A DNA stretch of 64,000 bases from Egaibacter danicus (GCA_016707075.1 JADJII010000003.1:62001-126000); one strand, 5' to 3'. Shown: positions 9,081-18,755, numbered from the stretch's first letter. The notes: generated by a model from the letters alone, not told the origin. Numbers and translations: made by a program.

Positions 9081-9208
9081 AAAGCGGCCAAATCCCCTGT
9101 TCCCTCTGTGGCTGAAACCGCGAAAAGGGCATTCCGGGTGACTTGAAACGCCTAAAATGGGTCTCAAGTACGCAGTGTCCATTTAATGCGTCCACATTGG
9201 AGCCTCGC

Positions 9209-11125
9209 TTGAATAATCAGTGGTTTTCTAAAATTGCCGTCTGGCTCGTGATCGCGCTCGTGCTGTTCACGGTTTTCAAACAGTTCGACTCAAGGAGCAC
9301 GGCTGCCGCTGGTTATGTGGGTTACTCAGACTTCCTGGAGGAAGTTCGCAATAACCACATCAAAAGTGCTGTCATTCAGGAGGGACAGGGCGGAACCGAG
9401 ATTCTCGCTGTCACGACAGACGACCGCAAGGTCAGAACCACGGCTACTTATCTTGATCGTGGCTTGGTTGGCGACCTGATTGCCAATGGTGTCAAATTTG
9501 ATGTCAAGGCTCGTGAAGAAGGCTCCCTGCTCATGACCCTGCTGGTCAGCTGGGGCCCCATGCTGTTGCTGATTGGCGTCTGGGTTTACTTCATGCGTCA
9601 GATGCAGGGGGGCGGCAAAGGCGGCGCCTTCAGCTTTGGCAAGAGCAAGGCCCGTATGCTGGACGAAAGTACCAATCCGGTCACATTCGCCGATGTGGCT
9701 GGCTGCGATGAAGCCAAGGAAGAAGTCAAGGAAGTCGTTGATTTCCTGAAAGATCCGCAAAAATTCCAGAAACTGGGTGGCCGCATTCCGCGTGGCCTGC
9801 TGTTGGTCGGCCCTCCTGGAACCGGTAAAACCCTGTTGGCCAAAGGCATTGCCGGTGAAGCCAAGGTACCGTTTTTCAGCATCAGCGGCTCGGACTTCGT
9901 CGAGATGTTTGTCGGCGTGGGTGCAGCCCGTGTGCGCGACATGTTCGATAACGCCAAAAAGAATGCGCCCTGCATTATTTTCATCGACGAAATCGACGCA
10001 GTGGGTCGTCAGCGTGGTGCCGGCCTGGGTGGGGGTAACGACGAGCGTGAGCAAACCCTCAACCAGATGCTGGTCGAGATGGATGGTTTTGAGACCAATG
10101 TTGGTGTGATCGTGGTGGCTGCCACCAACCGCCCAGACATTCTGGACGCTGCCTTGCTGCGTCCTGGCCGGTTCGACCGTCAGGTTTACGTGACCTTGCC
10201 GGACATCCGTGGCCGTGAGCAAATCCTGAATGTGCACATGCGTAAAGTGCCGCTGGGTCAGGACGTCAGTGCCAGCATCATCGCGCGGGGAACCCCGGGC
10301 ATGTCCGGTGCCGATCTGGCTAACCTGTGCAACGAGGCTGCCCTGATGGCTGCCCGCCGCAATGCGCGTACGGTGGAAATGCAGGACTTCGAGAAGGCCA
10401 AAGACAAGATCTTGATGGGGCCTGAGCGCAAGAGCATGGTCATGCCGGAAGAAGAGCGCCGCAACACCGCGTACCACGAGTCCGGCCATGCGCTGATTGG
10501 CAAGCTGCTGCCCAAGTGTGATCCGGTCCACAAAGTCACCATCATTCCGCGGGGCCGTGCCCTGGGTGTAACGATGAGCCTGCCCGCGCAAGATCGTTAC
10601 AGCTACGACAGCGAATATATGCTCAGCCAGATCAGCATGCTGTTTGGCGGCCGTATTGCCGAAGAAGTGTTCATGAAGCAAATGACCACTGGCGCCAGCA
10701 ACGACTTTGAACGTGCGACACACCTGGCCCGCGACATGGTGACCCGCTACGGCATGACCGATGCGTTAGGCCCCATGGTTTACGCTGAAAACGAAGGTGA
10801 AGTGTTCCTGGGCCGTTCTGTCACCAAGACCACGAACATGAGCGAGCAGACCATGCAGAAGGTTGATCTGGAGGTGCGCCGCATCATCGATCAGCAATAT
10901 GCGCTGGCTCGCAAGATGATTGAAGACAACAGCGACAAGATGCATGCCATGGCCAAGGCCTTGCTGGAGTGGGAAACCATCGACAGCGACCAACTGGATG
11001 ACATCATGGCCGGCAAGGATCCCCGTCCTCCAAAAGACTGGACACCACGCACGCCGTCGTCAGGTGGCGGTGGTAGCGGTGGTGCACCTGCGGTCACATC
11101 TGAGCCTGCTGCCACGGTTGCCTGA
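9209..11125 (+). CDS. ftsH: ATP-dependent zinc metalloprotease FtsH
   Basis: FtsH is the membrane AAA+ protease that degrades LpxC, sigma-32 and damaged membrane proteins. From the TTG at 9209 (GGAG at 9199-9202, six bases upstream) the protein starts LNNQWFSKIAVWL and is 638 residues, the usual length. The open frame back to 9143 adds 22 unlikely residues. Two transmembrane helices (about 7-25 and 105-125) flank a periplasmic domain. Walker A is GPPGTGKT, Walker B IIFIDEIDAVG, and the zinc site is HESGH. The tail is rich in Gly and Ser. A strong terminator follows. Confidence 0.96.
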   Translation: MNNQWFSKIAVWLVIALVLFTVFKQFDSRSTAAAGYVGYSDFLEEVRNNHIKSAVIQEGQGGTEILAVTTDDRKVRTTATYLDRGLVGDLIANGVKFDVKAREEGSLLMTLLVSWGPMLLLIGVWVYFMRQMQGGGKGGAFSFGKSKARMLDESTNPVTFADVAGCDEAKEEVKEVVDFLKDPQKFQKLGGRIPRGLLLVGPPGTGKTLLAKGIAGEAKVPFFSISGSDFVEMFVGVGAARVRDMFDNAKKNAPCIIFIDEIDAVGRQRGAGLGGGNDEREQTLNQMLVEMDGFETNVGVIVVAATNRPDILDAALLRPGRFDRQVYVTLPDIRGREQILNVHMRKVPLGQDVSASIIARGTPGMSGADLANLCNEAALMAARRNARTVEMQDFEKAKDKILMGPERKSMVMPEEERRNTAYHESGHALIGKLLPKCDPVHKVTIIPRGRALGVTMSLPAQDRYSYDSEYMLSQISMLFGGRIAEEVFMKQMTTGASNDFERATHLARDMVTRYGMTDALGPMVYAENEGEVFLGRSVTKTTNMSEQTMQKVDLEVRRIIDQQYALARKMIEDNSDKMHAMAKALLEWETIDSDQLDDIMAGKDPRPPKDWTPRTPSSGGGGSGGAPAVTSEPAATVA

Positions 11126-11149
11126 ACGCGCCACGCGCGGTGACGATTG

Positions 11150-11180
11150 GCAAAACGGGGCTCTGAGCCCCGTTTTGCTT
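11150..11180 (+). terminator. Rho-independent terminator after ftsH
   Basis: A 14-bp perfect inverted repeat, GCAAAACGGGGCTC (11150-11163) and GAGCCCCGTTTTGC (11165-11178), contains the flanking A-tract and T-tract within the stem. It lies 25 bases after ftsH and 26 bases before folP. The A/T tracts make it potentially bidirectional. Confidence 0.85.
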
Positions 11181-11204
11181 GATGCTTCCCATACGAGCTT
11201 TCAA

Positions 11205-12077
11205 ATGAACTGGCAGACCACCCGTTTTCTGATTGACCTGAAGATCCCCAAAGTCATGGGCATCGTCAACGTCACGCCAGATTCGTTCTCTGATGGTGGA
11301 CACCACGCGTCCCTGCAGGCTGCCATGCGCCATTGCGAGCAATTGCTCAAGGATGGCGCAGACATTCTGGATCTTGGTGGTGAGTCGACGCGTCCGGGTG
11401 CCCGGCCGTTGCCAGCGGATGATGAACTGACGCGCGTATTGCCGTTGCTCAAGGAGGCAGTCAAACTGGGTGTCCCCATCTCGGTAGATACCTACAAGCC
11501 GCAGGTCATGCAGGCTGTGCTGGACCTGGGGGCGGACATCATCAACGATATCTGGGCTTTGCGGCAACCGGGAGCCCCTGGAATGCCAGGTGGCGCACAG
11601 GTGGTTGCCGGACACCCCCGCTGCGGTGTGTGTGTGATGCACATGCATGGTGAGCCCATGACCATGCAGCTCCGTCCGATGGATGGGGATGTGGTTCCTC
11701 AAGTGCTGTCGTTTTTGAAGCTGGCCACGGAGGATTTGCGGGAGTTGGGGGTTGATTCGAATCGGATTGTGGTCGATCCGGGTATTGGTTTTGGCAAGAC
11801 GGTCAAACAGAATTTTTCGTTGCTGGCACGGCAACGAGAGTTGCTGGCGGGTGGCTACCCATTGCTGGCGGGCTGGTCTAGAAAATCCTCTCTGGTTGCA
11901 GTAGCCGGCCTGTCACCGGTTCCGACGGCCGACAAGTCTCAACATGAGCGAATGGTGCCCAGTGTGGCGGCTGCCTTGCTGGCGGTGGAGCGAGGTGCAT
12001 CTATCGTGCGCGTACATGACGTGCGCGAGACGGTGCAGGCCTTGAAGGTATTCGCTGCCCTGAATCCAGCCAACTAG
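11205..12077 (+). CDS. folP: Dihydropteroate synthase
   Basis: FolP condenses p-aminobenzoate with dihydropterin pyrophosphate in folate synthesis and is the sulfonamide target. The 290-residue TIM barrel has both signatures, MGIVNVTPDSFSDGG near the N terminus and ILDLGGESTRPGA. The KSSL region (GWSRKSSLVAVAG) and the closing RVHDV are also present. The ATG at 11205 (MNWQTTRFLIDL) follows the ftsH terminator. The ORF extends upstream into ftsH in another frame and that part is spurious. Confidence 0.95.
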   Translation: MNWQTTRFLIDLKIPKVMGIVNVTPDSFSDGGHHASLQAAMRHCEQLLKDGADILDLGGESTRPGARPLPADDELTRVLPLLKEAVKLGVPISVDTYKPQVMQAVLDLGADIINDIWALRQPGAPGMPGGAQVVAGHPRCGVCVMHMHGEPMTMQLRPMDGDVVPQVLSFLKLATEDLRELGVDSNRIVVDPGIGFGKTVKQNFSLLARQRELLAGGYPLLAGWSRKSSLVAVAGLSPVPTADKSQHERMVPSVAAALLAVERGASIVRVHDVRETVQALKVFAALNPAN

Positions 12078-12122
12078 AATGACTCGCACTTCACAACAAC
12101 AATGCTGACACAGGGCTTTAAC

Positions 12123-13454
12123 ATGAGCAGAAAATACTTCGGGACAGATGGCATACGCGGTACGGTTGGCCAGGCGCCGATAACTCCGGATTTTGTGTTG
12201 CGACTGGCCCATGCGGTTGGCCGGGTTCTCAAAAGAACCGAGTCGCGTCCTACGGTACTGATCGGTAAAGACACCCGCATTTCCGGCTATATGCTGGAGA
12301 GTGCGCTGGAGAGCGGTTTTAACTCGGCAGGTGTAGATGTCGTGCTGCTGGGCCCCCTGCCAACCCCGGGAGTTGCCTACCTGACGCGTGCACAACGTGC
12401 CTCTCTGGGTGTGGTTATCAGTGCCAGCCACAATGCCTTTCCTGACAACGGGATCAAGTTTTTCAGCGCGCAAGGTACCAAGTTGTCAGACGCATGGGAA
12501 CTGGATGTTGAGGCCGCGCTGGACGAAGCCCCGGTTTGGGCTGACTCGGCCAACCTGGGTAAAACCCGGCGGCTGGATGATGCCGCTGGCCGTTACATTG
12601 AATTCTGCAAAAGTACCTTCCCCAACGACCTCACGCTACGTGGCATGAAAATCGTCGTGGATGCCGCCCATGGTGCGGCATACCACATCGCACCCAAAGT
12701 CTTCCACGAGTTGGGTGCCGAGGTCATCGCCATCGGGTGCGCGCCAGACGGGTTGAACATCAACCATGAAGTCGGGGCGACGCACCCCCAGGCTTTGATC
12801 GACACGGTGAAGTTTCACAAGGCTGACTACGGGATTGCACTGGATGGGGACGCAGACCGCCTGCAACTGATAGATGCCAACGGACGCCTGTACAACGGTG
12901 ATGAGTTGCTGTACTTGATGGCCGATGAACGGCTTGGGCGTGACGAGCATGTACCCGGCGTCGTGGGCACGCTGATGACAAACATGGCTGTCGAAGTTGC
13001 CCTGAAGGCACGTGGCGTCCAGTTTGTCCGGGCAAAAGTGGGCGACCGTTATGTGCTGGAAGAACTGGAAAAACACAAATGGATTCTGGGTGGTGAGGGG
13101 TCTGGCCATTTGCTGGCGCTTGACAGGCACACCACGGGTGACGGCCTGATTTCGTCACTGTTGGTGTTGCAGGCCTGCGTGCGCAGCGGCAAAACCATGT
13201 CTGAGCTGCTCTCCGATGTGACCCTGTTTCCCCAGACCCTGATCAACGTACGCTTGAGACCGGGGCAGGACTGGAAATCAAACGCCCAGCTTGCCAGTGA
13301 AACCAGAGCGGTGGAGGCTGAATTAGGTGAGTCAGGGCGTGTCCTGATTCGCGCCAGCGGGACCGAACCTCTGGTACGTGTCATGGTGGAGGCACGTGAT
13401 GCGGCGCAGGCGCAGGTCTGTGCCCAGCGAATCGCTGGCACTCTCTCCATTTGA
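12123..13454 (+). CDS. glmM: Phosphoglucosamine mutase
   Basis: GlmM converts glucosamine-6-phosphate to glucosamine-1-phosphate for peptidoglycan and LPS precursors. The 443-residue protein has the opening KYFGTDGIRG and the phosphoserine loop SASHNAFPDNGIKFF (Ser about residue 100). It also has the metal-binding DGDADR and the C-terminal sugar-phosphate loop RASGTEPLVRVM. The ATG at 12123 was chosen over an in-frame ATG seven codons upstream because it matches the family start. The folP-glmM order is widely conserved. Confidence 0.96.
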   Translation: MSRKYFGTDGIRGTVGQAPITPDFVLRLAHAVGRVLKRTESRPTVLIGKDTRISGYMLESALESGFNSAGVDVVLLGPLPTPGVAYLTRAQRASLGVVISASHNAFPDNGIKFFSAQGTKLSDAWELDVEAALDEAPVWADSANLGKTRRLDDAAGRYIEFCKSTFPNDLTLRGMKIVVDAAHGAAYHIAPKVFHELGAEVIAIGCAPDGLNINHEVGATHPQALIDTVKFHKADYGIALDGDADRLQLIDANGRLYNGDELLYLMADERLGRDEHVPGVVGTLMTNMAVEVALKARGVQFVRAKVGDRYVLEELEKHKWILGGEGSGHLLALDRHTTGDGLISSLLVLQACVRSGKTMSELLSDVTLFPQTLINVRLRPGQDWKSNAQLASETRAVEAELGESGRVLIRASGTEPLVRVMVEARDAAQAQVCAQRIAGTLSI

Positions 13455-13470
13455 ACAATACGTTTCACTC

Positions 13471-13986
13471 ATGAATGGTTCATCCACAATTGACTCCGTC
13501 AGCGTCTGCCGTGCCGACTACACCAATCCGGTTCACGCAGCTGCTGTTGTGAAGATGCTCGATGCGTACGCCCAAGACCCGATGGGCGGTGGTGAAGGCT
13601 TGAGCGAACATGCCAAAGCCAATCTGGTGGCATCATTGGCAGCGCGGCCGCAAGCCTATACTGTGCTGGCCTTTGGCGGGGCAGATGATCAGCAGCCCAT
13701 TGGTCTGGTGAATTGCATTGAAGGCTTTTCCACCTTCGCATGCCGCCCGCTGGTGAACGTGCACGATGTGGCCGTGCTGCCGGGTCACCGCGGTCAACGC
13801 GTGGCAGAAAAAATGCTGGCACTGGCACAAGAGATCGCAATCGAGCGTGGTGCCTGCAAACTCACGCTGGAAGTGCTCGAAGGTAACGCTGGCGCCGTCA
13901 AGCTATACAAGCGCATCGGCTTTGCCAATTACCAGCTCGGGCAGGCGATGGGCAATGCACAATTTTTGCAGAAGTGGCTGGACTGA
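13471..13986 (+). CDS. GNAT family N-acetyltransferase
   Basis: A 171-residue acetyltransferase with the acetyl-CoA-binding core VHDVAVLPGHRGQRVAEKML (motif A, Q/R-x-x-G-x-G/A variant) at about residues 92-111. It is followed by LTLEVLEGNAGAVKLYKRIGF (motif B). The substrate is unknown. The ATG at 13471 follows the glmM stop by 16 bases, so the two may be co-transcribed. The open frame from 13378 lies inside glmM and is not used. Confidence 0.85.
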   Translation: MNGSSTIDSVSVCRADYTNPVHAAAVVKMLDAYAQDPMGGGEGLSEHAKANLVASLAARPQAYTVLAFGGADDQQPIGLVNCIEGFSTFACRPLVNVHDVAVLPGHRGQRVAEKMLALAQEIAIERGACKLTLEVLEGNAGAVKLYKRIGFANYQLGQAMGNAQFLQKWLD

Positions 13987-14014
13987 CACCAGCCTCCAGA
14001 GCTAACCCTTGGCG

Positions 14015-14917
14015 CTAGCGCGATGCCGCAGGGGTAATCTTCGCTCCAGTCAGTTGCTCCTGAGCAGTGACCAGCGCAGGAACGAATGAGTTTCCATGCC
14101 CCAGCGCCGACGCCGTCGCCAGGCTTTGATGTACGGCCTGCCCCACGAGTGATGGCACATTCACCATCTCGGCCAGATGACCGTAGTATCGAAGATCTTT
14201 TCGAGCGTTGTCCAGCCCGAACTTCAGACCGGTGAAGTCGCCGTTCAGTGTTTTGGCCATGGCCTGGAACAGGCCCGAATTCACGGCACCCGCCGAAATC
14301 ACGTTCACCAACTGCTGGACATCAACGCCAGCCTTGGCGCCAACTGCAAATGCCTCGGCAGTTGCAGTACAAATGGACTGAGCCACAAAATTGTTCAGCA
14401 GCTTGATGACATGGCCTGAGCCAGGTCCACCCACGTGAAAGATGTTTTCGCAATAGGCTTGCAGCACCGGCTTGATCTGCGCAAATACCTCTGGCGTAGC
14501 GCCCACCATGGTATTGAGTTTTCCAGCCTCAGCCTCGACAGCAGACCGGGCCAGCGGCGCATCCACCAGCGTGACACCCTGCAGAGCGCATTGCGCCCCG
14601 AGCCGCTGTGTGGATTCCGGTTCGCTTGTCGATGTATCAATCACCACCAGCCCGGGCCTCGCCCGTGACAAGACACCGTCTGGACCTAGCAGGGCAGCCT
14701 CCACTTGCGGGGTTCCCGTGACACACAGAATCACTGCATCACATGCGCCCAGATCGGCAGGCCTTGCGACCTGTCTGGCACCCGCCGAGAGCAAATCCGC
14801 GACGCCGTCCTTGTTGCGATGCACGGTTAACGATACGGCAAAACCCTTGGCCAGCAGGTTCCTGGCCATGCCGTGGCCCATCAGGCCGGATGCACCGATG
14901 AATCCAATATGTTTCAT
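14015..14917 (-). CDS. NAD(P)-dependent beta-hydroxyacid dehydrogenase family protein
   Basis: A 300-residue oxidoreductase of the 3-hydroxyisobutyrate / tartronate-semialdehyde reductase family. The N-terminal Rossmann motif is IGFIGASGLMGHGMARNL, with Ala-Ser in place of the usual Leu-Gly. The substrate loop reads DAPLARSAVEAEAGKLNTMVG, and the catalytic lysine lies in HVIKLLNNFV. The ATG at 14917 has AGGAG upstream. Nothing in the neighbourhood fixes the substrate. Confidence 0.85.
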   Translation of the reverse strand: MKHIGFIGASGLMGHGMARNLLAKGFAVSLTVHRNKDGVADLLSAGARQVARPADLGACDAVILCVTGTPQVEAALLGPDGVLSRARPGLVVIDTSTSEPESTQRLGAQCALQGVTLVDAPLARSAVEAEAGKLNTMVGATPEVFAQIKPVLQAYCENIFHVGGPGSGHVIKLLNNFVAQSICTATAEAFAVGAKAGVDVQQLVNVISAGAVNSGLFQAMAKTLNGDFTGLKFGLDNARKDLRYYGHLAEMVNVPSLVGQAVHQSLATASALGHGNSFVPALVTAQEQLTGAKITPAASR

Positions 14918-15104
14918 GACAAAAGTCTCCTGGTGACCGGTTGCAAGTGAACTGATCAATCATCATACCTTTAGAAAATAGCGGGTTACAAAAACTCACA
15001 ATTTCTCGCTGAAAAGCGGGGTCGCCCTTATGCAATTGGATGGCGACAAACAAAGGGCAGACGCCTACCTTTGTGCCTCCTTGTTCAACAGATGGAGGTG
15101 CAAC

Positions 15105-16297
15105 ATGAAGCGGCATATTCGATACAACTACTACGTGGTCGGTGAGGGAATGCTTTACTGTGATTCCAGGGGAAAACCGGTCACTGATCCCATGCCTGGT
15201 GACGTACCCGAGATGCGCAAGTTTCGTTTCTCGCGCATGGGGCCCAAGGGGTCGGCGGTTGACAAGGCCACTGTCAGCGGTTTGGCCAAAGCCATGACCG
15301 ATTCACCGGGACCAGACTCATCCGGTCCCACCATTCCAGCAGGGTTTACGTATCTTGGCCAGCTCATTGACCATGATCTCACCATGGACCGTACGGCCAA
15401 GGCATTGGGCAGTACCGTCACCATTGAAGAGCTGCTGCAGGGGCGCTCTCCCGCGCTGGACCTTGATTGCATGTATGGTCGCGGACCGGCCGATGCCGAG
15501 GACAGCAAGTTCTACAGCGATGGCATCCGTATCAAGATGGGGACGACGGCGCCATCGGCCTGATTTGCTCAACCCCGGCGTCACACTGGGGCTACGTGAC
15601 GGCTACGATCTGCCGCGCGTGGGTCAGGGCTCCCTGAAGGTTGAGCGCCGGGTGGCGCTGATTCCGGATCACCGAAATGACGAGAACCTGATCGTTGCGC
15701 AAACCCATCTGGCATTGATCCGCTTCCACAACCGGGTGGTGGATCAGATCGCTCCAAGCACACCCAGCGCAGTTCTTTTTGACAAGGCGCGCGAGCTCGT
15801 GGTGAAGCACTATCAGTGGATGATCAGGACAGACTTCCTGCCGCGTCTGGTTGATCCAGCCATCGTCAGTGATGTGTTTGCCAACGGTCGCAAGTTTTTC
15901 GAGAAGGATTCAACACCAGCGAATATGCCTACCATGCCGATCGAATTTTCGGTGGCCGCATATCGCCTGGGTCACAGCATGATTCGCGAGCAGTACAACT
16001 GGAACCGCATTTTCCGCGCAGGCGGTGCTGCTCCCGCCAGCTTGGGACTGTTGTTCCAGTTCTCGGGCACCAGCGGCACGCTGTCGCCTCCGCCCAGCAC
16101 GCCCAATGACCGGGAGTCGGGCGATTTTGAAAGGCTGCCATCGAACTGGATTGTTGATTTCCGCTGCCTCTACAACTTCACGGAAGTTGGACTGGCCGAT
16201 CTGCCCCCGGAAGGTTCGCCCAATGTTGCGATGAAGACCGAGATGCGGCTTCAGGCGCCCGCAAATGTGCGTCCTCCAGTTGGGGCAAGGAGTCGGC
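15105..16297 (+). pseudogene. Animal-type haem peroxidase remnant, frameshifted and 3'-truncated
   Basis: The first 152 codons (ATG 15105, GGAGG at 15094-15098) read as the N terminus of a bacterial animal-type haem peroxidase, including the distal-histidine motif GQLIDHDLTMD. The frame then ends at TGA 15561-15563. Homology resumes in the +1 frame from about 15556 (PDLLNPGVTLGLRDGYDLPR) and includes the proximal-histidine stretch RLGHSMIREQYNWN. It stops near 16297, where the convergent arsC gene begins. The C-terminal third of the family is missing. Without the frameshift it would be about 400 residues, shorter than usual members. It is probably a dead gene cut at the arsenic operon boundary. 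Confidence 0.8.
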
Positions 16298-16301
16298 AAT
16301 A

Positions 16302-16724
16302 TCAGATACGCTTGCCTTGTGCATTGATGACCACTTCGCCGTCTTCCTTGGCAAACGCGCCTTGTTGCGGCTGGGGCAGGATATCCAGCACCCGCTCGGA
16401 CGGGCGGCACAGGCGGACGCCGAGCGGGGTGACGACGATGGGGCGGTTGATCAGGATCGGGTGGGCCAGCATGCAATCCAGCAACTCGTCGTCCGTCCAC
16501 TTTGGGTTTCTCAGGTCCAGCGTAGAGTAGGGCGTACCTTTTTCGCGCAGCAGGGCGCGCGCGTTGATGCCCATGGCGGTCAGCAACTGTTGCAAACGCT
16601 CTTTGCTGGGCGGTGTCTTCAGGTACTCGATGACTTCGGGTTCAGCGCCACTGTTGCGAATCATGGCCAGGGTGTTGCGGGAGGTACCGCAGGCCGGGTT
16701 GTGGTAAATGGTGATGTCAGCCAT
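16302..16724 (-). CDS. arsC: Arsenate reductase, glutaredoxin-dependent (ArsC/Spx-like)
   Basis: A 140-residue thioredoxin-fold arsenate reductase of the plasmid R773 type, which uses glutathione and glutaredoxin to reduce As(V) to As(III). The catalytic cysteine is in YHNPACGTSRNTL, and the three arsenate-binding arginines lie in LLREKGTPY, ILINRPIVV and LCRPSERVL. It is the last gene of the minus-strand ars operon, 21 bases after acr3. It is redundant with a second, low-molecular-weight-phosphatase type reductase in the same operon. Confidence 0.95.
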   Translation of the reverse strand: MADITIYHNPACGTSRNTLAMIRNSGAEPEVIEYLKTPPSKERLQQLLTAMGINARALLREKGTPYSTLDLRNPKWTDDELLDCMLAHPILINRPIVVTPLGVRLCRPSERVLDILPQPQQGAFAKEDGEVVINAQGKRI

Positions 16725-16745
16725 GGAACGTGTCTTGATGCCGTT

Positions 16746-17801
16746 TCAAGCCTGTTCCACGGTTGCGAAATACCGGCTCTCGAGCCACAACGCTACGTTG
16801 ACCAGTCCAATCATGATGGGCACCTCCACCAGCGGGCCAATTACCGCGGTAAATGCCGCTCCGGAGTCGATGCCGTAGACGGCAATGGCCACGGCAATCG
16901 CCAACTCGAAATTGTTGCTGGCGGCCGTAAAAGAGCAGGTAGCGCTTTTCTGGTAGCCCACACCGAGGTACTTGGACACCGCGAAAGTGAGCAGGAACAT
17001 GGCCACGAAGTAGATCAGCAGGGGAATGGCGATCCGGACTACATCCATCGGGATCGTGACGATCAGTTTTCCCTTCAGGCTGAACATCACCACGATGGTG
17101 AACAGCAAAGCGACCAAGGTGATGGGCCCGATTTTGGGGATGAAATGACCGTGGTACCAGTCCTTGGAGACGAACTTGAGCATGACATAGCGTGTCAGGA
17201 AGCCTGCGATGCAGGGGATGCCCAGGTAGGTCAGCACAGTGACGGCGATTTGCCCGATCGAAATGTCGATGACGGCCGCTGACAGCCCAAAGTAGGGTGG
17301 AAGTACCGAGATGAAAAACCAGGCGTACACGCTGTAGAAAAGTACCTGAAAAATCGAATTGAAAGCCACCAGACCTGCGGCGTACTCTGTCGAGCCCTTG
17401 GCCAGATCATTCCAGACGATTACCATCGCGACGCAGGGTGCAATGCCAATCAGGATGAGCCCCACCATGTAGTCCGGGTGATCTGGCATAAAGAGCACCG
17501 CCAGTGCAAACATGAGCAAGGGCCCGACCACCCAACTCAGCACAAATGACATTCCGAGCACTTTGAAATCCCGAAAGACATTGGGCAGTTCTTCGTACCG
17601 CACCTTGGCGAAGGGTGGGTACATCATCAGGATCAGACCGATGGCGATCGGGATATTGGTCGTCCCGGACTGGAAGCGGTTGATCAGTTGCTCAACCCCG
17701 GGCACAAAATAGCCTAGCCCCACACCCAAGGCCATGGCACCGAAAATCCAGAGCGTCAGATGGCGGTCCAGAAAAGAGAGTTTTTTGGTGATTTCGCTCA
17801 C
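16746..17801 (-). CDS. acr3: Arsenite efflux permease, ACR3 family
   Basis: An arsenite exporter of the ACR3 (BART superfamily) type with ten predicted helices. The conserved cysteine of helix four is seen in GIAPCVAMVIVWNDLAKG. The upstream signature FGAMALGVGLGYFVPG and a late TAASNNFELAIAVAI motif are also typical. The frame is open to a TTG at 17846, but the GTG at 17801 (VSEITKKLSFLDRHLT) gives 351 residues and is preceded by an AAGG-containing sequence. It lies 50 bases after the thioredoxin-type arsC. Confidence 0.93.
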   Translation of the reverse strand: MSEITKKLSFLDRHLTLWIFGAMALGVGLGYFVPGVEQLINRFQSGTTNIPIAIGLILMMYPPFAKVRYEELPNVFRDFKVLGMSFVLSWVVGPLLMFALAVLFMPDHPDYMVGLILIGIAPCVAMVIVWNDLAKGSTEYAAGLVAFNSIFQVLFYSVYAWFFISVLPPYFGLSAAVIDISIGQIAVTVLTYLGIPCIAGFLTRYVMLKFVSKDWYHGHFIPKIGPITLVALLFTIVVMFSLKGKLIVTIPMDVVRIAIPLLIYFVAMFLLTFAVSKYLGVGYQKSATCSFTAASNNFELAIAVAIAVYGIDSGAAFTAVIGPLVEVPIMIGLVNVALWLESRYFATVEQA

Positions 17802-17851
17802 ATCCGGCCTTATTTGAAACAGCAAAATTTTGGGGAGTTCCCCCAAGGGAT

Positions 17852-18355
17852 CTATTCGGCTTTGATCTGGCCGATCTTCTGCAATTCTTTGAGCAGCGAG
17901 AGCCGCTCCAGCTTTTCGAGCGGCAGGTTCAAGAACAGCGCAATGCGGCGCTGCAGCACCATGAACGCATCGGCAAATGCCTTTTCAATTTGTGCGGGGG
18001 TGCCCGTGACGGTAGCCGGGTCTTCGACCCCCCAGTGGGCCGACATGGGCTGCCCCGGCCATACGGGGCATACCTCACCTGCGGCCTTGTCACACACCGT
18101 CAGGACAAAGTCCATTTGTGGTGCATCAGGTCCTGCGAATTCATCCCAGTTCTTGCTTCGCAAGTCCGTGGTGCGAAAGCGATTGCGTTCGAGCAACTCC
18201 CGGGCTTTGGGGTGGACAAATCCGGCCGGGTGGCTGCCCGCGCTGTACGCACGGAATTTCCCGCCACCGAGCTGGTTGAGCAATGATTCAGCAATGATGC
18301 TGCGCGCCGAGTTGCCGGTGCAGATAAACAGGACGTTCATATGGGTTTTTGACAT
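17852..18355 (-). CDS. arsC: Arsenate reductase, low-molecular-weight phosphatase type
   Basis: A 167-residue protein of the LMW protein tyrosine phosphatase fold, whose CX5R loop is seen as FICTGNSARS near the N terminus. The family reduces arsenate with thioredoxin or mycothiol-type partners. A later cysteine lies in FVLTVCDKAAGEVCPVWPG, consistent with the relay cysteines of this class. It sits between arsR and acr3 in the operon, so both reductase classes feed the same exporter. Confidence 0.9.
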   Translation of the reverse strand: MSKTHMNVLFICTGNSARSIIAESLLNQLGGGKFRAYSAGSHPAGFVHPKARELLERNRFRTTDLRSKNWDEFAGPDAPQMDFVLTVCDKAAGEVCPVWPGQPMSAHWGVEDPATVTGTPAQIEKAFADAFMVLQRRIALFLNLPLEKLERLSLLKELQKIGQIKAE

Positions 18356-18425
18356 GGGTGCACTCTTTGGGTTACGTTGGACAAAGGGTTGGGCAAACGA
18401 ATAATGTGCTCTGTCTGGCCGGTGC

Positions 18426-18755
18426 TCAGCAGTTTTCGCAGGGGGCTGCCACCTCGGTCAGTTCACAGGACTGGCCCTCGCAGCAATTCACGGTGAGAAA
18501 GCGCAGCACCTCGTTCATGGGACCAAAGGCGGCCCGGTAAATCAGGTTGCGGCCATCACGTTCCTGCGTAATGAGCCCTGCATGCGTCAGCTCCTTCAAG
18601 TGGAACGACAAACCTGTACTTGGCAATCCAAGTGCCGCGGCGAGTTGTGTTGGTGTCATGCCGGCGTCTCCGGCTACGACCAGTTGTCGGAAGATCTGCA
18701 AACGGGATTGCTGCGCCAGGGCCGACAGTGCGCGCACGACATCGTGTTCAGTCAT
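18426..18755 (-). CDS. arsR: ArsR family arsenite-responsive repressor
   Basis: A 109-residue winged-helix repressor with the recognition region TPTQLAAALGLPSTGLSFHLKEL. It lacks the classical ELCVCDL site. Cysteines are clustered at the C terminus (VNCCEGQSCEL and PCENC), like the Acidithiobacillus-type ArsR in which C-terminal cysteines bind As(III). The ATG at 18755 overlaps the arsJ stop as ATGA; the frame open upstream to 18863 lies inside arsJ. The gene is third in the operon, so the repressor is made from the promoter it likely controls. Confidence 0.93.
   Translation of the reverse strand: MTEHDVVRALSALAQQSRLQIFRQLVVAGDAGMTPTQLAAALGLPSTGLSFHLKELTHAGLITQERDGRNLIYRAAFGPMNEVLRFLTVNCCEGQSCELTEVAAPCENC

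Noticed and set aside
9326..10723. 465-codon open frame on the minus strand inside ftsH
   Set aside because: It is antisense to a conserved AAA+ protease, has low-complexity His/Gln/Asp-rich composition typical of shadow frames in G+C-rich genes, and has no recognisable domain.
13990..14020. Possible fragment of the 49-bp element after the GNAT gene (CAGCCTCCAGAGCT)
   Set aside because: Only about 14 bases match copy B and the ATATGCG and AGCTAT blocks are absent, so it is too weak to count.
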